From NCBI GenBank assembly GCA_020638955.1, contig JACKHO010000003.1, positions 310,001 through 374,000 of the forward strand: a stretch of 64,000 bases of DNA. The letters run 5' to 3'. The notes under the pieces are model-generated. The model was given only the letters and a program-made list of their open reading frames with translations, ran no database searches and was not told the origin of the DNA. Of this stretch, positions 17,925 through 26,572 are shown in pieces (the stretch's first letter is position 1; every line of letters begins with the position of its first letter). The translations under genes and the position numbers were made by a program. The DNA is from Planctomycetaceae bacterium (GTDB lineage: Bacteria > Planctomycetota > Planctomycetia > Planctomycetales > Planctomycetaceae).

Positions 17925-18908
17925 ATGAAAAATTACCCGGTGCAGGTTGGATTCGCAGGGGTTGCATCCGAATGGTTGGAGGAACTGCCGACGTTGACGC
18001 GCCAGCAGCGAATGCGCGTGTCGGCAGTTTTTGATCCGCAGCCCAGTGCGGCGATTGCTGGCGCTCAGTCTTTGCAGGCAACGCACATCAAAGGTTTCGT
18101 GCAGTTGTTGGAATCGCAACTGGTGGATGCGGTCATCATTGGAAACCCCGCGTGGCTGGGATGGCACGCCGTGCTGCAGTGTCTCAAACGGGGTTTGCCG
18201 ACTCTGCTCGTTGTCTCTCGTCTGGACGAGGAGACGTTCTTTGATGATCAGCTTCCTGAACAGGTGCAACTGCAGGAAGCGATGTCATACGCGCGTGCGG
18301 ACAACGGGTTTCTCATGCCCGGATTACCGCTGCGCTGGTTGCCGGTCACCATTCGCGTTCGTGAACTGACAGCCACAGCGCTGGGGGCCATTGAGTCGCT
18401 GCAGGTGACGGCGCAGGACGCGCCACTACAGTCGCGCGTGCTGGCGGAACTTCTTGACTGGAGTTTGAGCGTGGTGCAATCGGCACCGGAATCGATTCAG
18501 GTGCAGCGGGTTGATGATCGGCTCGAAGTCGTCCTCTCCTGTCGACGGCATCGCGTCGATGGACGACCGGTCGAGGTTCGGATTCGCAACGTCATTCCAG
18601 GATCGGGCTGTGCGAAATCGAGCGAGTTCGACGCTTTGGGCTACTGCCGTCACGGAGAGTTTCGTCTTACATCGCCCACGACGATTTCGCATCGGGCCGA
18701 GCGGTCACCCGTTCAGGAATGCCTGCAGGCCGACCGTTCCACGTTCGACGTCATGCTCGACTTGTTCGGACGTCGACTCGTGGGTGGTGTCGTGCCAGTG
18801 CCTGACTTCGCAGACGTACTGCGAGCAAGAAATCTCGTCCTCACTGCCGTCAGCAGTCTCGATTTGTGCGACGCCATTGAAGTAGGTGTTGACGGTTTGG
18901 GTACTTAG
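17925..18908 (+). CDS. Rossmann-like protein, possibly a degenerate Gfo/Idh/MocA oxidoreductase
   Basis: The 327-residue product starts VQVGFAGVASEWLEEL, then MRVSAVFDPQPSAA, then a segment with the pattern LLESQLVDAVIIGNPAWLGWHAVLQCLKRGLPTLLV. This order (nucleotide-binding loop, acidic end of strand 2, DAV-I strand, H-x(n)-A) is that of Gfo/Idh/MocA N-terminal domains. The family's EKP motif is replaced by LVVSRLD, and the usual GxGxxG is GFAGVA. The C-terminal half is beta-rich and not recognised. It may have lost dehydrogenase activity. Neighbours give no clear pathway. Confidence 0.5.
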   Translation: MKNYPVQVGFAGVASEWLEELPTLTRQQRMRVSAVFDPQPSAAIAGAQSLQATHIKGFVQLLESQLVDAVIIGNPAWLGWHAVLQCLKRGLPTLLVVSRLDEETFFDDQLPEQVQLQEAMSYARADNGFLMPGLPLRWLPVTIRVRELTATALGAIESLQVTAQDAPLQSRVLAELLDWSLSVVQSAPESIQVQRVDDRLEVVLSCRRHRVDGRPVEVRIRNVIPGSGCAKSSEFDALGYCRHGEFRLTSPTTISHRAERSPVQECLQADRSTFDVMLDLFGRRLVGGVVPVPDFADVLRARNLVLTAVSSLDLCDAIEVGVDGLGT

Positions 18909-19022
18909 GTCGTCACTGCACTGGACATTCATCGTGTAACAGGCATGTAACCGGGCTTGAATTGCGTCAGCACGGTGTGGCACCATGCGTTAGAATGAAG
19001 TCTCCGAGGAGACCAATACGTC

Positions 19023-19748
19023 ATGACCAAGCCCACCATACTCACCATTGAAGACGATCCTGCCATTCGCCGTGGCGTTGTCGATGCCCTGAAGTTTTCG
19101 GGATACCACGTCCTGCAGGCCGGGAATGCGCTCGACGGTCGAGAGTTGGCACTGAACGAATCGTATGACCTCCTCCTGCTCGATATTGTTCTGCCGGACG
19201 GCAGCGGACTGGACATCCTTAACGACGTGCGAGAGCGTCGGCCCACAAAGCCGGTCATTCTGTTGACCGCACGCGGAAGTGAATCAGACCGTGTTGCCGG
19301 GCTCCGCTATGGGGCCGATGATTATGTGGTCAAGCCGTTTAGCATGCAGGAATTGCTAGCGCGTGTGTCGGCGGTCATGCGTCGTGTTCCGCCGGAGCCG
19401 GAATCGAATACGCCACGCCTCATTGAAGGGTTTGGGACACTCAACCTGGCGACGGGTGAATTTGTAAATGAAGCCGGTGCTAAAACTGAGTTTTCCATGC
19501 GGGAACTTCAAGTCATTGAATACTTAATGTCCCATGCCGACCGACCTGTCACGCGCGACGAATTGCTTCGAAGCGTCTGGGGTATTGAAACTCGCGGCGT
19601 GACGACCCGGACGGTCGATATGCACATGGCCCGTATTCGCGAGAAGCTGGGTGATGACTCCGCGAATTCGCAGCTCATCGTGACTGTCCGGGGCCGGGGT
19701 TACATGTGGCGGCTGGCGGTGGCTCAACCAGAATCGGGGCCGTCATGA
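19023..19748 (+). CDS. OmpR-type two-component response regulator
   Basis: The 241-residue protein has a receiver domain at about residues 5-120 with acidic pair EDD (10-12), phospho-acceptor D54 (LLLLDIVLPDGSG) and the VKPFSMQELLARV Lys near 104. A winged-helix DNA-binding domain follows to the C-terminus (SMRELQVIEYLMSH...VTTRTVDMHMARIREKLG). The stop codon overlaps the start of the downstream kinase (ATGA), so the two are translated together and form a cognate pair. GAGGAG lies about 11 bases upstream of the start. Confidence 0.95.
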   Translation: MTKPTILTIEDDPAIRRGVVDALKFSGYHVLQAGNALDGRELALNESYDLLLLDIVLPDGSGLDILNDVRERRPTKPVILLTARGSESDRVAGLRYGADDYVVKPFSMQELLARVSAVMRRVPPEPESNTPRLIEGFGTLNLATGEFVNEAGAKTEFSMRELQVIEYLMSHADRPVTRDELLRSVWGIETRGVTTRTVDMHMARIREKLGDDSANSQLIVTVRGRGYMWRLAVAQPESGPS

Positions 19749-21493
19749 AGCGACCGCTGCATGTCTGGTCGGTGTTTGGTCTGGTGAGCGTCATTCTGGT
19801 GGCGAGCGCGGGCTGGTTTTCGGTGCGCTACGTGCGCAATGAAGAAGCCCGGATTCGTGCCCAGCTTTCATCAGAGCAAGACCAGAGCATTCGGCTCGCA
19901 CTCTGGAGAATGGACAGTCTGGTCATTCCCCTGATTGCAGCCGAAGCGGCAAAATCACCCGAGTCATTCGAATCGCAGGGAGTCGTATTCGTCGGTGATG
20001 CGGCACCCGTGACGAATTCCTCGCGTTATGTCCTGCTGAACTTCCAGGCCTGCACCGATGGTTCCGTCACCTCTCCGCAGGCTGTCATCACACCCCCTCA
20101 AGAGGAGGAAGAACAGTCACAACAGCAGGTCGCGTTTGAACCACTGAATACTCTAGAGCGGTTGGCGGAACTACAGCAGAACCTCAATGTGGCGAAGCTG
20201 ACGTCGCTGTTGCCGGAAGCTCCGGTAATTACAGGGCAGTTTGACGTGGTGGCAAATGGCTATTTCGACAACAACGGTTCCAATATCGTTCAGAACAACG
20301 CAGTGTATCCTCCTGCGATCAAGGGGCAGCGTTCAGGTAAGGTCATTGCCGATTACAACACACGTCAAGTTCGACTGCAGCAACTCGCTCAGCAGAATGC
20401 CATCGACAATTATCAGATGAACATGAGTCCTCTGACGTCCATTGGAACCAGTCAGCCACTCTGGCTCGATGGACGTTTGCTCATTGCCCGGCGCGCGCGC
20501 GTCGGCGGTGTCGATGTCGTCCAGGGAGTCTGGCTCGACTGGGACGCATTGCGACAAGACTTGCTTGCCGAAATCGACGACCTGTTCCCTGACGCGCGGC
20601 TGGAACCCATCATTGCGGCTGATTTGGAAACCACGGGCAACGTGCTGGCGGCCATTCCCGTGGCACTGCTGGTGAATGATGTCGTCATGACCGACAGCGG
20701 CTGGTCGAATCAAACCGTGGCACTTATTGGCGCCTGGCTTGGACTGGTCGTGGCCACTGGAAGTGTTGGCTACTTGCTCCACGCCGTCAGTTCGCTGAGC
20801 GAGCGACGAGCCGCGTTCGTGTCGGCGGTGTCACATGAACTGCGTACGCCGCTGACCACGTTTCAGCTTTATTCCGATATGCTCGCCGAGGGAGTCATCC
20901 AGGATCCTCAGCAGAAGAAGGAGTATCTGGAAACACTCCGCAGCGAGGCAACGCGACTGGGGCACCTGGTGGAAAATGTGCTGGCGTACGCGCGGCTGGA
21001 GAACCGTCCCCGGGCGCCGCAACAACTCATTTCGTTCGCCGACCTGATGCAGCAAATCATCCCGCGATTGAAACAACGCACTGTTTCTATTGATGGAACG
21101 TTCCAATCACCCACCGACTTTCCCGAAGTACAGGTGAAAGTCGATGCCTCAGTCATCGAACAGATTCTCTTTAACCTCATCGACAACGCCTGCAAGTACG
21201 GCGTCCGCCGCGAGAATGCTGTCATCGAAATTGAAACAACAATCGAGGGCAAGTGCGTCCATGTCGATGTATTCGACAATGGCCCCGGAATTGATCCTCA
21301 AGTGAAGGGCCGCCTCTTCCAACCCTTCTCAAAATCCGACCGCGAAGCCGCCGCCACCGTCCCCGGTCTGGGCCTCGGCCTCTCCCTCAGCTTAGGGTTA
21401 GCCAAACAGCAAGGCGGATCGCTTACGCTGGTTGATACGTCCAAGCCCGGTGCCCGGTTTCGATTGGAATTGCCGGTGCAAGCGACGCCATAA
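19745..21493 (+). CDS. Membrane sensor histidine kinase paired with the upstream regulator
   Basis: The 582-residue protein has an N-terminal helix (VWSVFGLVSVILVASAGWF), a long extracytoplasmic sensor region of about 280 residues rich in Gln, a second helix (VALIGAWLGLVVATGSVGYLL), a HisKA domain with H364 (VSHELRTPL) and a HATPase domain (N box LIDNACKYG, G1 DNGPGID, G2 GLGLGLS). The ATG overlaps the regulator stop by 4 bp. The sensor region is unrecognised, so the signal is unknown. All catalytic motifs are intact. The start at 19745 replaces the longer frame start at 19706, which lies inside the regulator gene. Confidence 0.93.
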   Translation: MKRPLHVWSVFGLVSVILVASAGWFSVRYVRNEEARIRAQLSSEQDQSIRLALWRMDSLVIPLIAAEAAKSPESFESQGVVFVGDAAPVTNSSRYVLLNFQACTDGSVTSPQAVITPPQEEEEQSQQQVAFEPLNTLERLAELQQNLNVAKLTSLLPEAPVITGQFDVVANGYFDNNGSNIVQNNAVYPPAIKGQRSGKVIADYNTRQVRLQQLAQQNAIDNYQMNMSPLTSIGTSQPLWLDGRLLIARRARVGGVDVVQGVWLDWDALRQDLLAEIDDLFPDARLEPIIAADLETTGNVLAAIPVALLVNDVVMTDSGWSNQTVALIGAWLGLVVATGSVGYLLHAVSSLSERRAAFVSAVSHELRTPLTTFQLYSDMLAEGVIQDPQQKKEYLETLRSEATRLGHLVENVLAYARLENRPRAPQQLISFADLMQQIIPRLKQRTVSIDGTFQSPTDFPEVQVKVDASVIEQILFNLIDNACKYGVRRENAVIEIETTIEGKCVHVDVFDNGPGIDPQVKGRLFQPFSKSDREAAATVPGLGLGLSLSLGLAKQQGGSLTLVDTSKPGARFRLELPVQATP

Positions 21494-21704
21494 ACAATCG
21501 TAGGCGGTTCAAGCAAAGAGGTAAGGGCCGTCGCTCTGGCCGGAATGGATTAGACGTTCTCAACGATGATTGCTATGGAGATTTCGGCAGATACTGCCTG
21601 AATGAGGGTCAAATCACGATCGTCAACCTAATTGGCATGTCAGCGAAGACTGCGCGGCTGATATTTACGAGGGGTTTCATCGCCACTAGCCCGGAGATGC
21701 CCCG

Positions 21705-22160
21705 TTGAAGCCTCAATTACCAATTCTGTCGGCCCGATCACTATTTCTTCTGGCTCTCATGCTACTTACGGGCTGCCAACACCTGAATCCTCAAACTTGG
21801 CTTACATCGAAAAACGCTGAATGCGATGTGATTCGTACAGCTGCAAATTCTGGAACGGGTTGTGTACTTCACCTTCGCGATGACCGAACTGGTGCCGAAA
21901 TCAAATCTTCGAGCGGCTACACGGTTCGCTTTCAGAACGAGGAGTGCAAGGCCATAGGCGACGGCGAGTTTATCGTTCCGGTTGCTCCTGGTACGAAGGG
22001 AGACATCGAGCTTAAGACCCCCTCTGGGAAAACAATTCACCGTCGGGGAATTTTGTTTGAACGCTGGACGGAGTTGAGCGTCACTTTGGGAATCTCAAAG
22101 TTGGTTCCTCATCGAAGAAGTGCTGGCGAGAGTCTGATTCATCATTCAGTGCTACGCTGA
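21705..22160 (+). CDS. Small lipoprotein of unknown function
   Basis: The 151-residue product has a lipoprotein signal: a hydrophobic core (SLFLLALMLLTGC) with lipobox LTGC, giving an acylated Cys near residue 24. The mature part (GTGCVLHLRDDRTGAEIKS, then FIVPVAPGTKGDIELKT) is predicted beta-rich. The family is not recognised. The start is TTG with GGAG 9 bases upstream, since no ATG lies before the signal. It ends 24 bp before the next gene, so they may be one transcript. Confidence 0.6.
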   Translation: MKPQLPILSARSLFLLALMLLTGCQHLNPQTWLTSKNAECDVIRTAANSGTGCVLHLRDDRTGAEIKSSSGYTVRFQNEECKAIGDGEFIVPVAPGTKGDIELKTPSGKTIHRRGILFERWTELSVTLGISKLVPHRRSAGESLIHHSVLR

Positions 22161-22184
22161 CATGCAAGGCGGTGAGGAACTGAC

Positions 22185-23342
22185 ATGCATATTCTCTATT
22201 GGTTCATGCCCGCCCTCGTCTTGCTCTGGTGGTTCGCCCAATGGATCACGAGTCGCAAATCCGAAACGTCGAATAGGGGACCGAAATGCTCGAATCCATT
22301 TCGTGCAACCATATGGAATAAGGGTCCCGACTACAAATCCGCACGCCGAGTCCGCAAGCCTGCGGGATCGACAACATCCCACTACCACCCCAACTCGCGG
22401 CCTCCCATGAATGGGTTCGCATTAGGGGTTTCAGTGCTCACGATGTTCCTCATTCTAATTGGGGCGTTGCTGACACTTCTCGTAAACCTCGAACCCACGA
22501 GCATCCAAACTTCCGAAAGTGGATTGCTCGCTGTCACGAAGGCCACCAGCGAAGAAACAGGTAACTCCGTTCGGTATGCGGTCGTCTCGTTGAGTACGAC
22601 AATAGCAGTGGTCTGCGCTGTCGTCCTAATTCGAATGCGTGGTGCCACCAATTCGAAGAATCTGACTCACACCTATGATGCAGACACACGATCATTTCTC
22701 TTATGGCTTTGCTTGGTGGTACTCACATTAGGGGCTTGTTTCGGGATTCTCGGTGCGGAGCACGCAATTCCCGGACAGAAAGAAGTCGCATTACAGCCCT
22801 CGGCAAGCTCGTACAAGTTTCGTAGCGCCGAGAAACGTGGTGTTGAGATTCGCTTTCGATTTCGGGTAACGGCTCAGTCGGCTGCGATGCGAATTGCGAC
22901 TGCCGCGGCCCGTGACGAGGCAGAGAGATTCAAGAAGAACGTCGCAATCGTCGTAAGGGCAAATTGGGACCGAAACATTGACAGAGCATCGTGGAGCATT
23001 GGCGGTGCCGAAGGGTTTCGCAGCAACTCTGTTCACCTGTTAGGTCATGAAGACAGTGTGGTCAATTTGGAAGAAGTTCAAGACGGCGACGATCTTTCAA
23101 ATCCACGCAACGGGAATGACTGGGGTTGGGCGTTCTTGATTCCGTCTGAAGGAAGCGAAGATGAGTTGGTGGCATCGATTCGAGAAAGTTTTTTCGAAAT
23201 TCGCATCAGACTTGATTTAGCAGAGTCATTGAACAAGGAAGAATTGTACTCGGAAGAAACAGATAGAAAAATTGAAGAATTGATTCAGTACCTAAGGACG
23301 TATCCCGATGCGGTGATTCTCAAGCTGGACGACCCCGAGTAG
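22185..23342 (+). CDS. Multi-pass membrane protein with extracytoplasmic or cytoplasmic C-terminal domain, unknown
   Basis: The 385-residue product has four predicted membrane helices: about residues 3-20 (LYWFMPALVLLWWFAQW), 78-98, 125-143 and 167-186. A soluble C-terminal region of about 190 residues with charged helices ends in ILKLDDPE. There is a basic, Ser-rich linker between the first two helices. No family is recognised and no catalytic motif is visible. GAGG 7 bases before the ATG supports the start. It follows the lipoprotein closely and may function with it. Confidence 0.6.
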   Translation: MHILYWFMPALVLLWWFAQWITSRKSETSNRGPKCSNPFRATIWNKGPDYKSARRVRKPAGSTTSHYHPNSRPPMNGFALGVSVLTMFLILIGALLTLLVNLEPTSIQTSESGLLAVTKATSEETGNSVRYAVVSLSTTIAVVCAVVLIRMRGATNSKNLTHTYDADTRSFLLWLCLVVLTLGACFGILGAEHAIPGQKEVALQPSASSYKFRSAEKRGVEIRFRFRVTAQSAAMRIATAAARDEAERFKKNVAIVVRANWDRNIDRASWSIGGAEGFRSNSVHLLGHEDSVVNLEEVQDGDDLSNPRNGNDWGWAFLIPSEGSEDELVASIRESFFEIRIRLDLAESLNKEELYSEETDRKIEELIQYLRTYPDAVILKLDDPE

Positions 23343-23441
23343 TTCTATGGGCCGTGCGTTCCCGATTAGCTGAAGAGCGTTTCGTCAGCTCCTTTAGGGT
23401 ATGTCGTACATGACGACACTTGCTGGCTCAAGAGAAAACAC

Positions 23442-25637
23442 TTACCTCACCAACCGCGTCGTATCAGCACCCGGTGGCAGTTGGCTTTGCCGCAGTGGGA
23501 TATCGGCTTTGATGACGTTTGAAGCCTCTGGTGTGTTGAGGTTGTTGTCGGCGAATTCGATGTTGCCGGAGAGGAGGCCGTCGATGTTTATGGACTGGGA
23601 GTCGAGGGGACGCAGTTCGCCGGAATCGAAACGATAGCCTGCGAGTGCGTGGTCGGCGGGGAAGATCAGTCCTTCGCCGGAAATCCGGATTCTCTCCACC
23701 CAGTCGGGGGGGAGGCGTCCGGAATGGAATTCCACGAGGGCGTTGTCGTCTCCAATGAGCAGCAAACTTTCCTTCCCACCCAGCGTCAAATGCCCGCCAG
23801 GGTTGGAATCGTCCAGTCCTAAGGAAACAGCGGCTCCCGTGTCGCGCAGAGTGCAGTTCACAAATGTCACAGCCGCAGTCCCGCCCGGTTTCACTCCCTG
23901 TTGAAGTTGCAATAGATTTCCGGGTCCCGTTTGCAGGAGGTTTTCAAACGTCGCCTGTTGCAGAGGAAACGCGACATCGAACAGTGAACCCACATTGAGA
24001 AATGCCGAGTCACGGACATAGAGTCGACCTGAGGTGACATCGGAGCTGCGGAGCAGATTCCAGGAAATCAGTGACCGGTCTGAGGTTGTTTCGCCAGGCG
24101 AGGAGGTCGTCACCTGGACACGATCAACTGCCAACTCCTGGCACCGGACGTCACACGCGGCGCCAGTTCTTTCGTGCGGTACTTCGAGATGAACCAGGGA
24201 AATGAGAATCCTGTCGCCCGAGAGAGACCAGCTTTGCTGCGGCTCAATGACAATGGTCGCATCGCCCGAATCGGGGCCAGTAATCAAAAGGTCGCCCGTC
24301 GATTGCAATGGGCTGGCTGCGTATCGACCCGGTGCCAGTTGCACGATTCCATTGGCGTCGGGTGCCGGGAGTTCTTTTAATGCTTCTGCTGAACCAACAA
24401 CTGGTGTGGGAGGTATGGTTTCATTGTTGGTCGTGGCCTCCGCCTGTGACGGGGAGAATTTGACGTAGTCACTGACGAGTCCCGGTCCCCACCACAATCC
24501 TGCGGCCAGCAACAGGATTGCTGCAGTCGCGAGGGCGAATCGGGCAACGGACCGACGTGCTTTCGTTGGTTTTCCATCAGGACGTACCGAAACCGAATCA
24601 GGCATGTGCACGAGTGACTGCAGACTCCCGCCGCGCGAGCCCGCGAGTGTGGTACGCACTTCCTGGATGTCTGGCCGGTCACCGGGCTTGCGCGACGTCA
24701 TTTGGCGAATGAGCGTCTCGATTTGATGGGGGACATCGGGAGCCCAGTCTGAAATGGGTGGAATCGATTCGGTTTGATGGGCGGAAATCTTCAACAGGTG
24801 GTCAGCTGCAGGATGCGGTGGGCGTCCCGCTAACAGATGCCACAGCAAACATCCCAGGGCATACACCTCGACGGCTTTAGCAGAGGGCTTGGCATCGGGA
24901 TCGCAACGTTCTGGTGCCATGCCGTCGTAACTGCTGAGTGGCAGGCTGGCGTGGAGGGGATCACCCGGCTCCAGTAATGCCAGCAACGTTGGTTGCAGAA
25001 TTCGCAATTGACCTCGCGGCGTCATCCAGATGTTCTCGGGTCGCAAATCACCGTGTGTCAGATTGGCCGCGTGGAGTTGTTCGAGATCTGTCGCGATTTG
25101 GTATCCGAATTCCTGTACCGCCGCCGCAGGGAGTCGGCCTTGTCGTACCATCAAGTCGAGAAGCGAGTGGCCGTCGACACTCGCACACACCGTCCACCAG
25201 GCCCCCTGCTCGATGAGGCTGTCGGATGGGAACACCATGCTACGGGCACCCCGGGGAAATTGTGACTGTCTCTTCTGGAGTGACTCGTGGGTCACCTTCA
25301 GGCGTTCGGGGTTTCCGGTCCAGCGGGTGAGCAGGGCGCGCTGACCTGTTTCTGCGTGGCGAGCGTGGTACAGGTCCGATCGTTTATCGTGCTGAATCCA
25401 GTCGCTCAGCAGCCAGGGGCCGATCCGTAGTGAGGAGACTTCACCATCATGGATGCGTCGGGCCTGAAACGGCGTGAGGGTTCCGAGTCGGACCAGTGCA
25501 TCGACCCAGACGGAATCAAACGTGGGCAGATCGCGGGAGAATGCGTAGACCAGCGGGCGGCAGCGGGCCAAGTCCTTCTCCGTCGCCAGACCCGAAGTCA
25601 TCAGGCTTTCAACGAGTTGTGGTGAAGGAGGGTCCAT
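23442..25637 (-). CDS. Membrane-anchored Ser/Thr pseudokinase with C-terminal beta-rich domain
   Basis: The 731-residue protein resembles planctomycete Hanks-type kinases, but key residues are missing. The VAIK lysine position reads RALLTRW (100-106). The catalytic loop is HGDLRPENIW (195-204), keeping Asp and Asn. The DFG motif is replaced near LQP (214-216), while the APE-like MAPE is kept (240-243). One membrane helix follows at about 362-382 (ATAAILLLAAGLWWGP). The outer part is beta-rich, like a small parallel beta-helix (VTFVNCTLRDTG, LTLGGKESLLLIG). I infer a signalling or scaffold role rather than phosphotransfer. An N-terminal helical region (LTPFQARRI) is common in planctomycete kinases. 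Confidence 0.75.
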   Translation of the reverse strand: MDPPSPQLVESLMTSGLATEKDLARCRPLVYAFSRDLPTFDSVWVDALVRLGTLTPFQARRIHDGEVSSLRIGPWLLSDWIQHDKRSDLYHARHAETGQRALLTRWTGNPERLKVTHESLQKRQSQFPRGARSMVFPSDSLIEQGAWWTVCASVDGHSLLDLMVRQGRLPAAAVQEFGYQIATDLEQLHAANLTHGDLRPENIWMTPRGQLRILQPTLLALLEPGDPLHASLPLSSYDGMAPERCDPDAKPSAKAVEVYALGCLLWHLLAGRPPHPAADHLLKISAHQTESIPPISDWAPDVPHQIETLIRQMTSRKPGDRPDIQEVRTTLAGSRGGSLQSLVHMPDSVSVRPDGKPTKARRSVARFALATAAILLLAAGLWWGPGLVSDYVKFSPSQAEATTNNETIPPTPVVGSAEALKELPAPDANGIVQLAPGRYAASPLQSTGDLLITGPDSGDATIVIEPQQSWSLSGDRILISLVHLEVPHERTGAACDVRCQELAVDRVQVTTSSPGETTSDRSLISWNLLRSSDVTSGRLYVRDSAFLNVGSLFDVAFPLQQATFENLLQTGPGNLLQLQQGVKPGGTAAVTFVNCTLRDTGAAVSLGLDDSNPGGHLTLGGKESLLLIGDDNALVEFHSGRLPPDWVERIRISGEGLIFPADHALAGYRFDSGELRPLDSQSINIDGLLSGNIEFADNNLNTPEASNVIKADIPLRQSQLPPGADTTRLVR

Positions 25638-25899
25638 GAACGGATCGGTCGTAAGGCAAGATGACGAACGGGTATGTAGAGAAAACGTGAGGAATTGGGC
25701 AAGGCGAGTTGCACTGCCATGTTAATTTGGGGGCTTTTTGCGGGTAATCCGACGTGTATCGATTGTGCTTCATGGTCCTGTTCTTTCAATTGTGGTGGCC
25801 GTGCTTCATCTGCGGGTCCTGACGGTGCTTACCGATAACGAAGATGGTCTGCTCTCGCACTTGGGGGGGCACTCACTCACTACATTGACGGATCATCCC

Positions 25900-26505
25900 G
25901 TGAAACGACTGTTTGCACTCCTGCTTCTGTCTGCTTTGGCTGCCGGATGCCAATGTATGCCCTGTCGGTCGCAATTCGCCGGGCCGTTTGGGAAAGCAGT
26001 TCTCTGTCCGCCGCAGTTTGACCATTTTTACTGCCGCTACATCGACGATTTTCGTTCGAAGTCGGCAGCCAGGCGAACTGCCCGCGAGAGCTTGCGTTGC
26101 TTGAGACGCGAAGGGATTACCTGCGATTTTCGGGAAGGGTTCGAGAACGCCTTCGAAGATGTTTCCACGGGCAGTCGCGGACAAATTCCCTCTCAGCCAC
26201 CTCCGCCATACTGGAACATGTGTGCCCGCTCGCCCGATGGTCACGCCCGCGTCGAACAGTGGTATGCCGGCTATCGAGTTGGCATCGATTTAGCGCTGGC
26301 CCATTACGGCGATCACAACCGCGTGCATCCTGCCGGAATGGAATGCCCCGCGGCGAATTATCCACAAATCATGCCGACCCAAATTGGCGAACCCATCCTG
26401 CCTGCTGAGCCAACGCCCGTTGCTCAGGATTTCGTTGTTCCTCAATTGATGGAACAAGAACCCAAAGGGGTTGCCTCGCTCGAACGCTCTCGCCCCATCC
26501 GCTAG
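25900..26505 (+). CDS. Cys-containing lipoprotein of unknown function
   Basis: From the GTG at 25900 the product is about 201 residues and begins VKRLFALLLLSALAAGC, a classic lipoprotein signal with lipobox LAAGC. The mature part includes FAGPFGKAVLCPPQFDHFYCRYIDDF and a conserved-looking YWNMC...GYRVGIDLALAHYGDHNRVHPAG segment. The frame continues upstream to 25738, but only through a TTG start and sequence with no signal peptide. It is 67 bp upstream of the polysaccharide export lipoprotein on the same strand, so a role in the same envelope process is plausible. I do not recognise the family. Confidence 0.6.
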   Translation: MKRLFALLLLSALAAGCQCMPCRSQFAGPFGKAVLCPPQFDHFYCRYIDDFRSKSAARRTARESLRCLRREGITCDFREGFENAFEDVSTGSRGQIPSQPPPPYWNMCARSPDGHARVEQWYAGYRVGIDLALAHYGDHNRVHPAGMECPAANYPQIMPTQIGEPILPAEPTPVAQDFVVPQLMEQEPKGVASLERSRPIR

Positions 26506-26572
26506 GTGGGCCACGAGAAACTGAGAACGAGATATTCCCTTCGCTGATTCACTTCGGAACTTGGAACAACTC

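Noticed and set aside
22152..22388. Minus-strand small frame over the start of the four-helix membrane protein
   Set aside because: It is opposite a gene with a good ribosome binding site and clear membrane helices.
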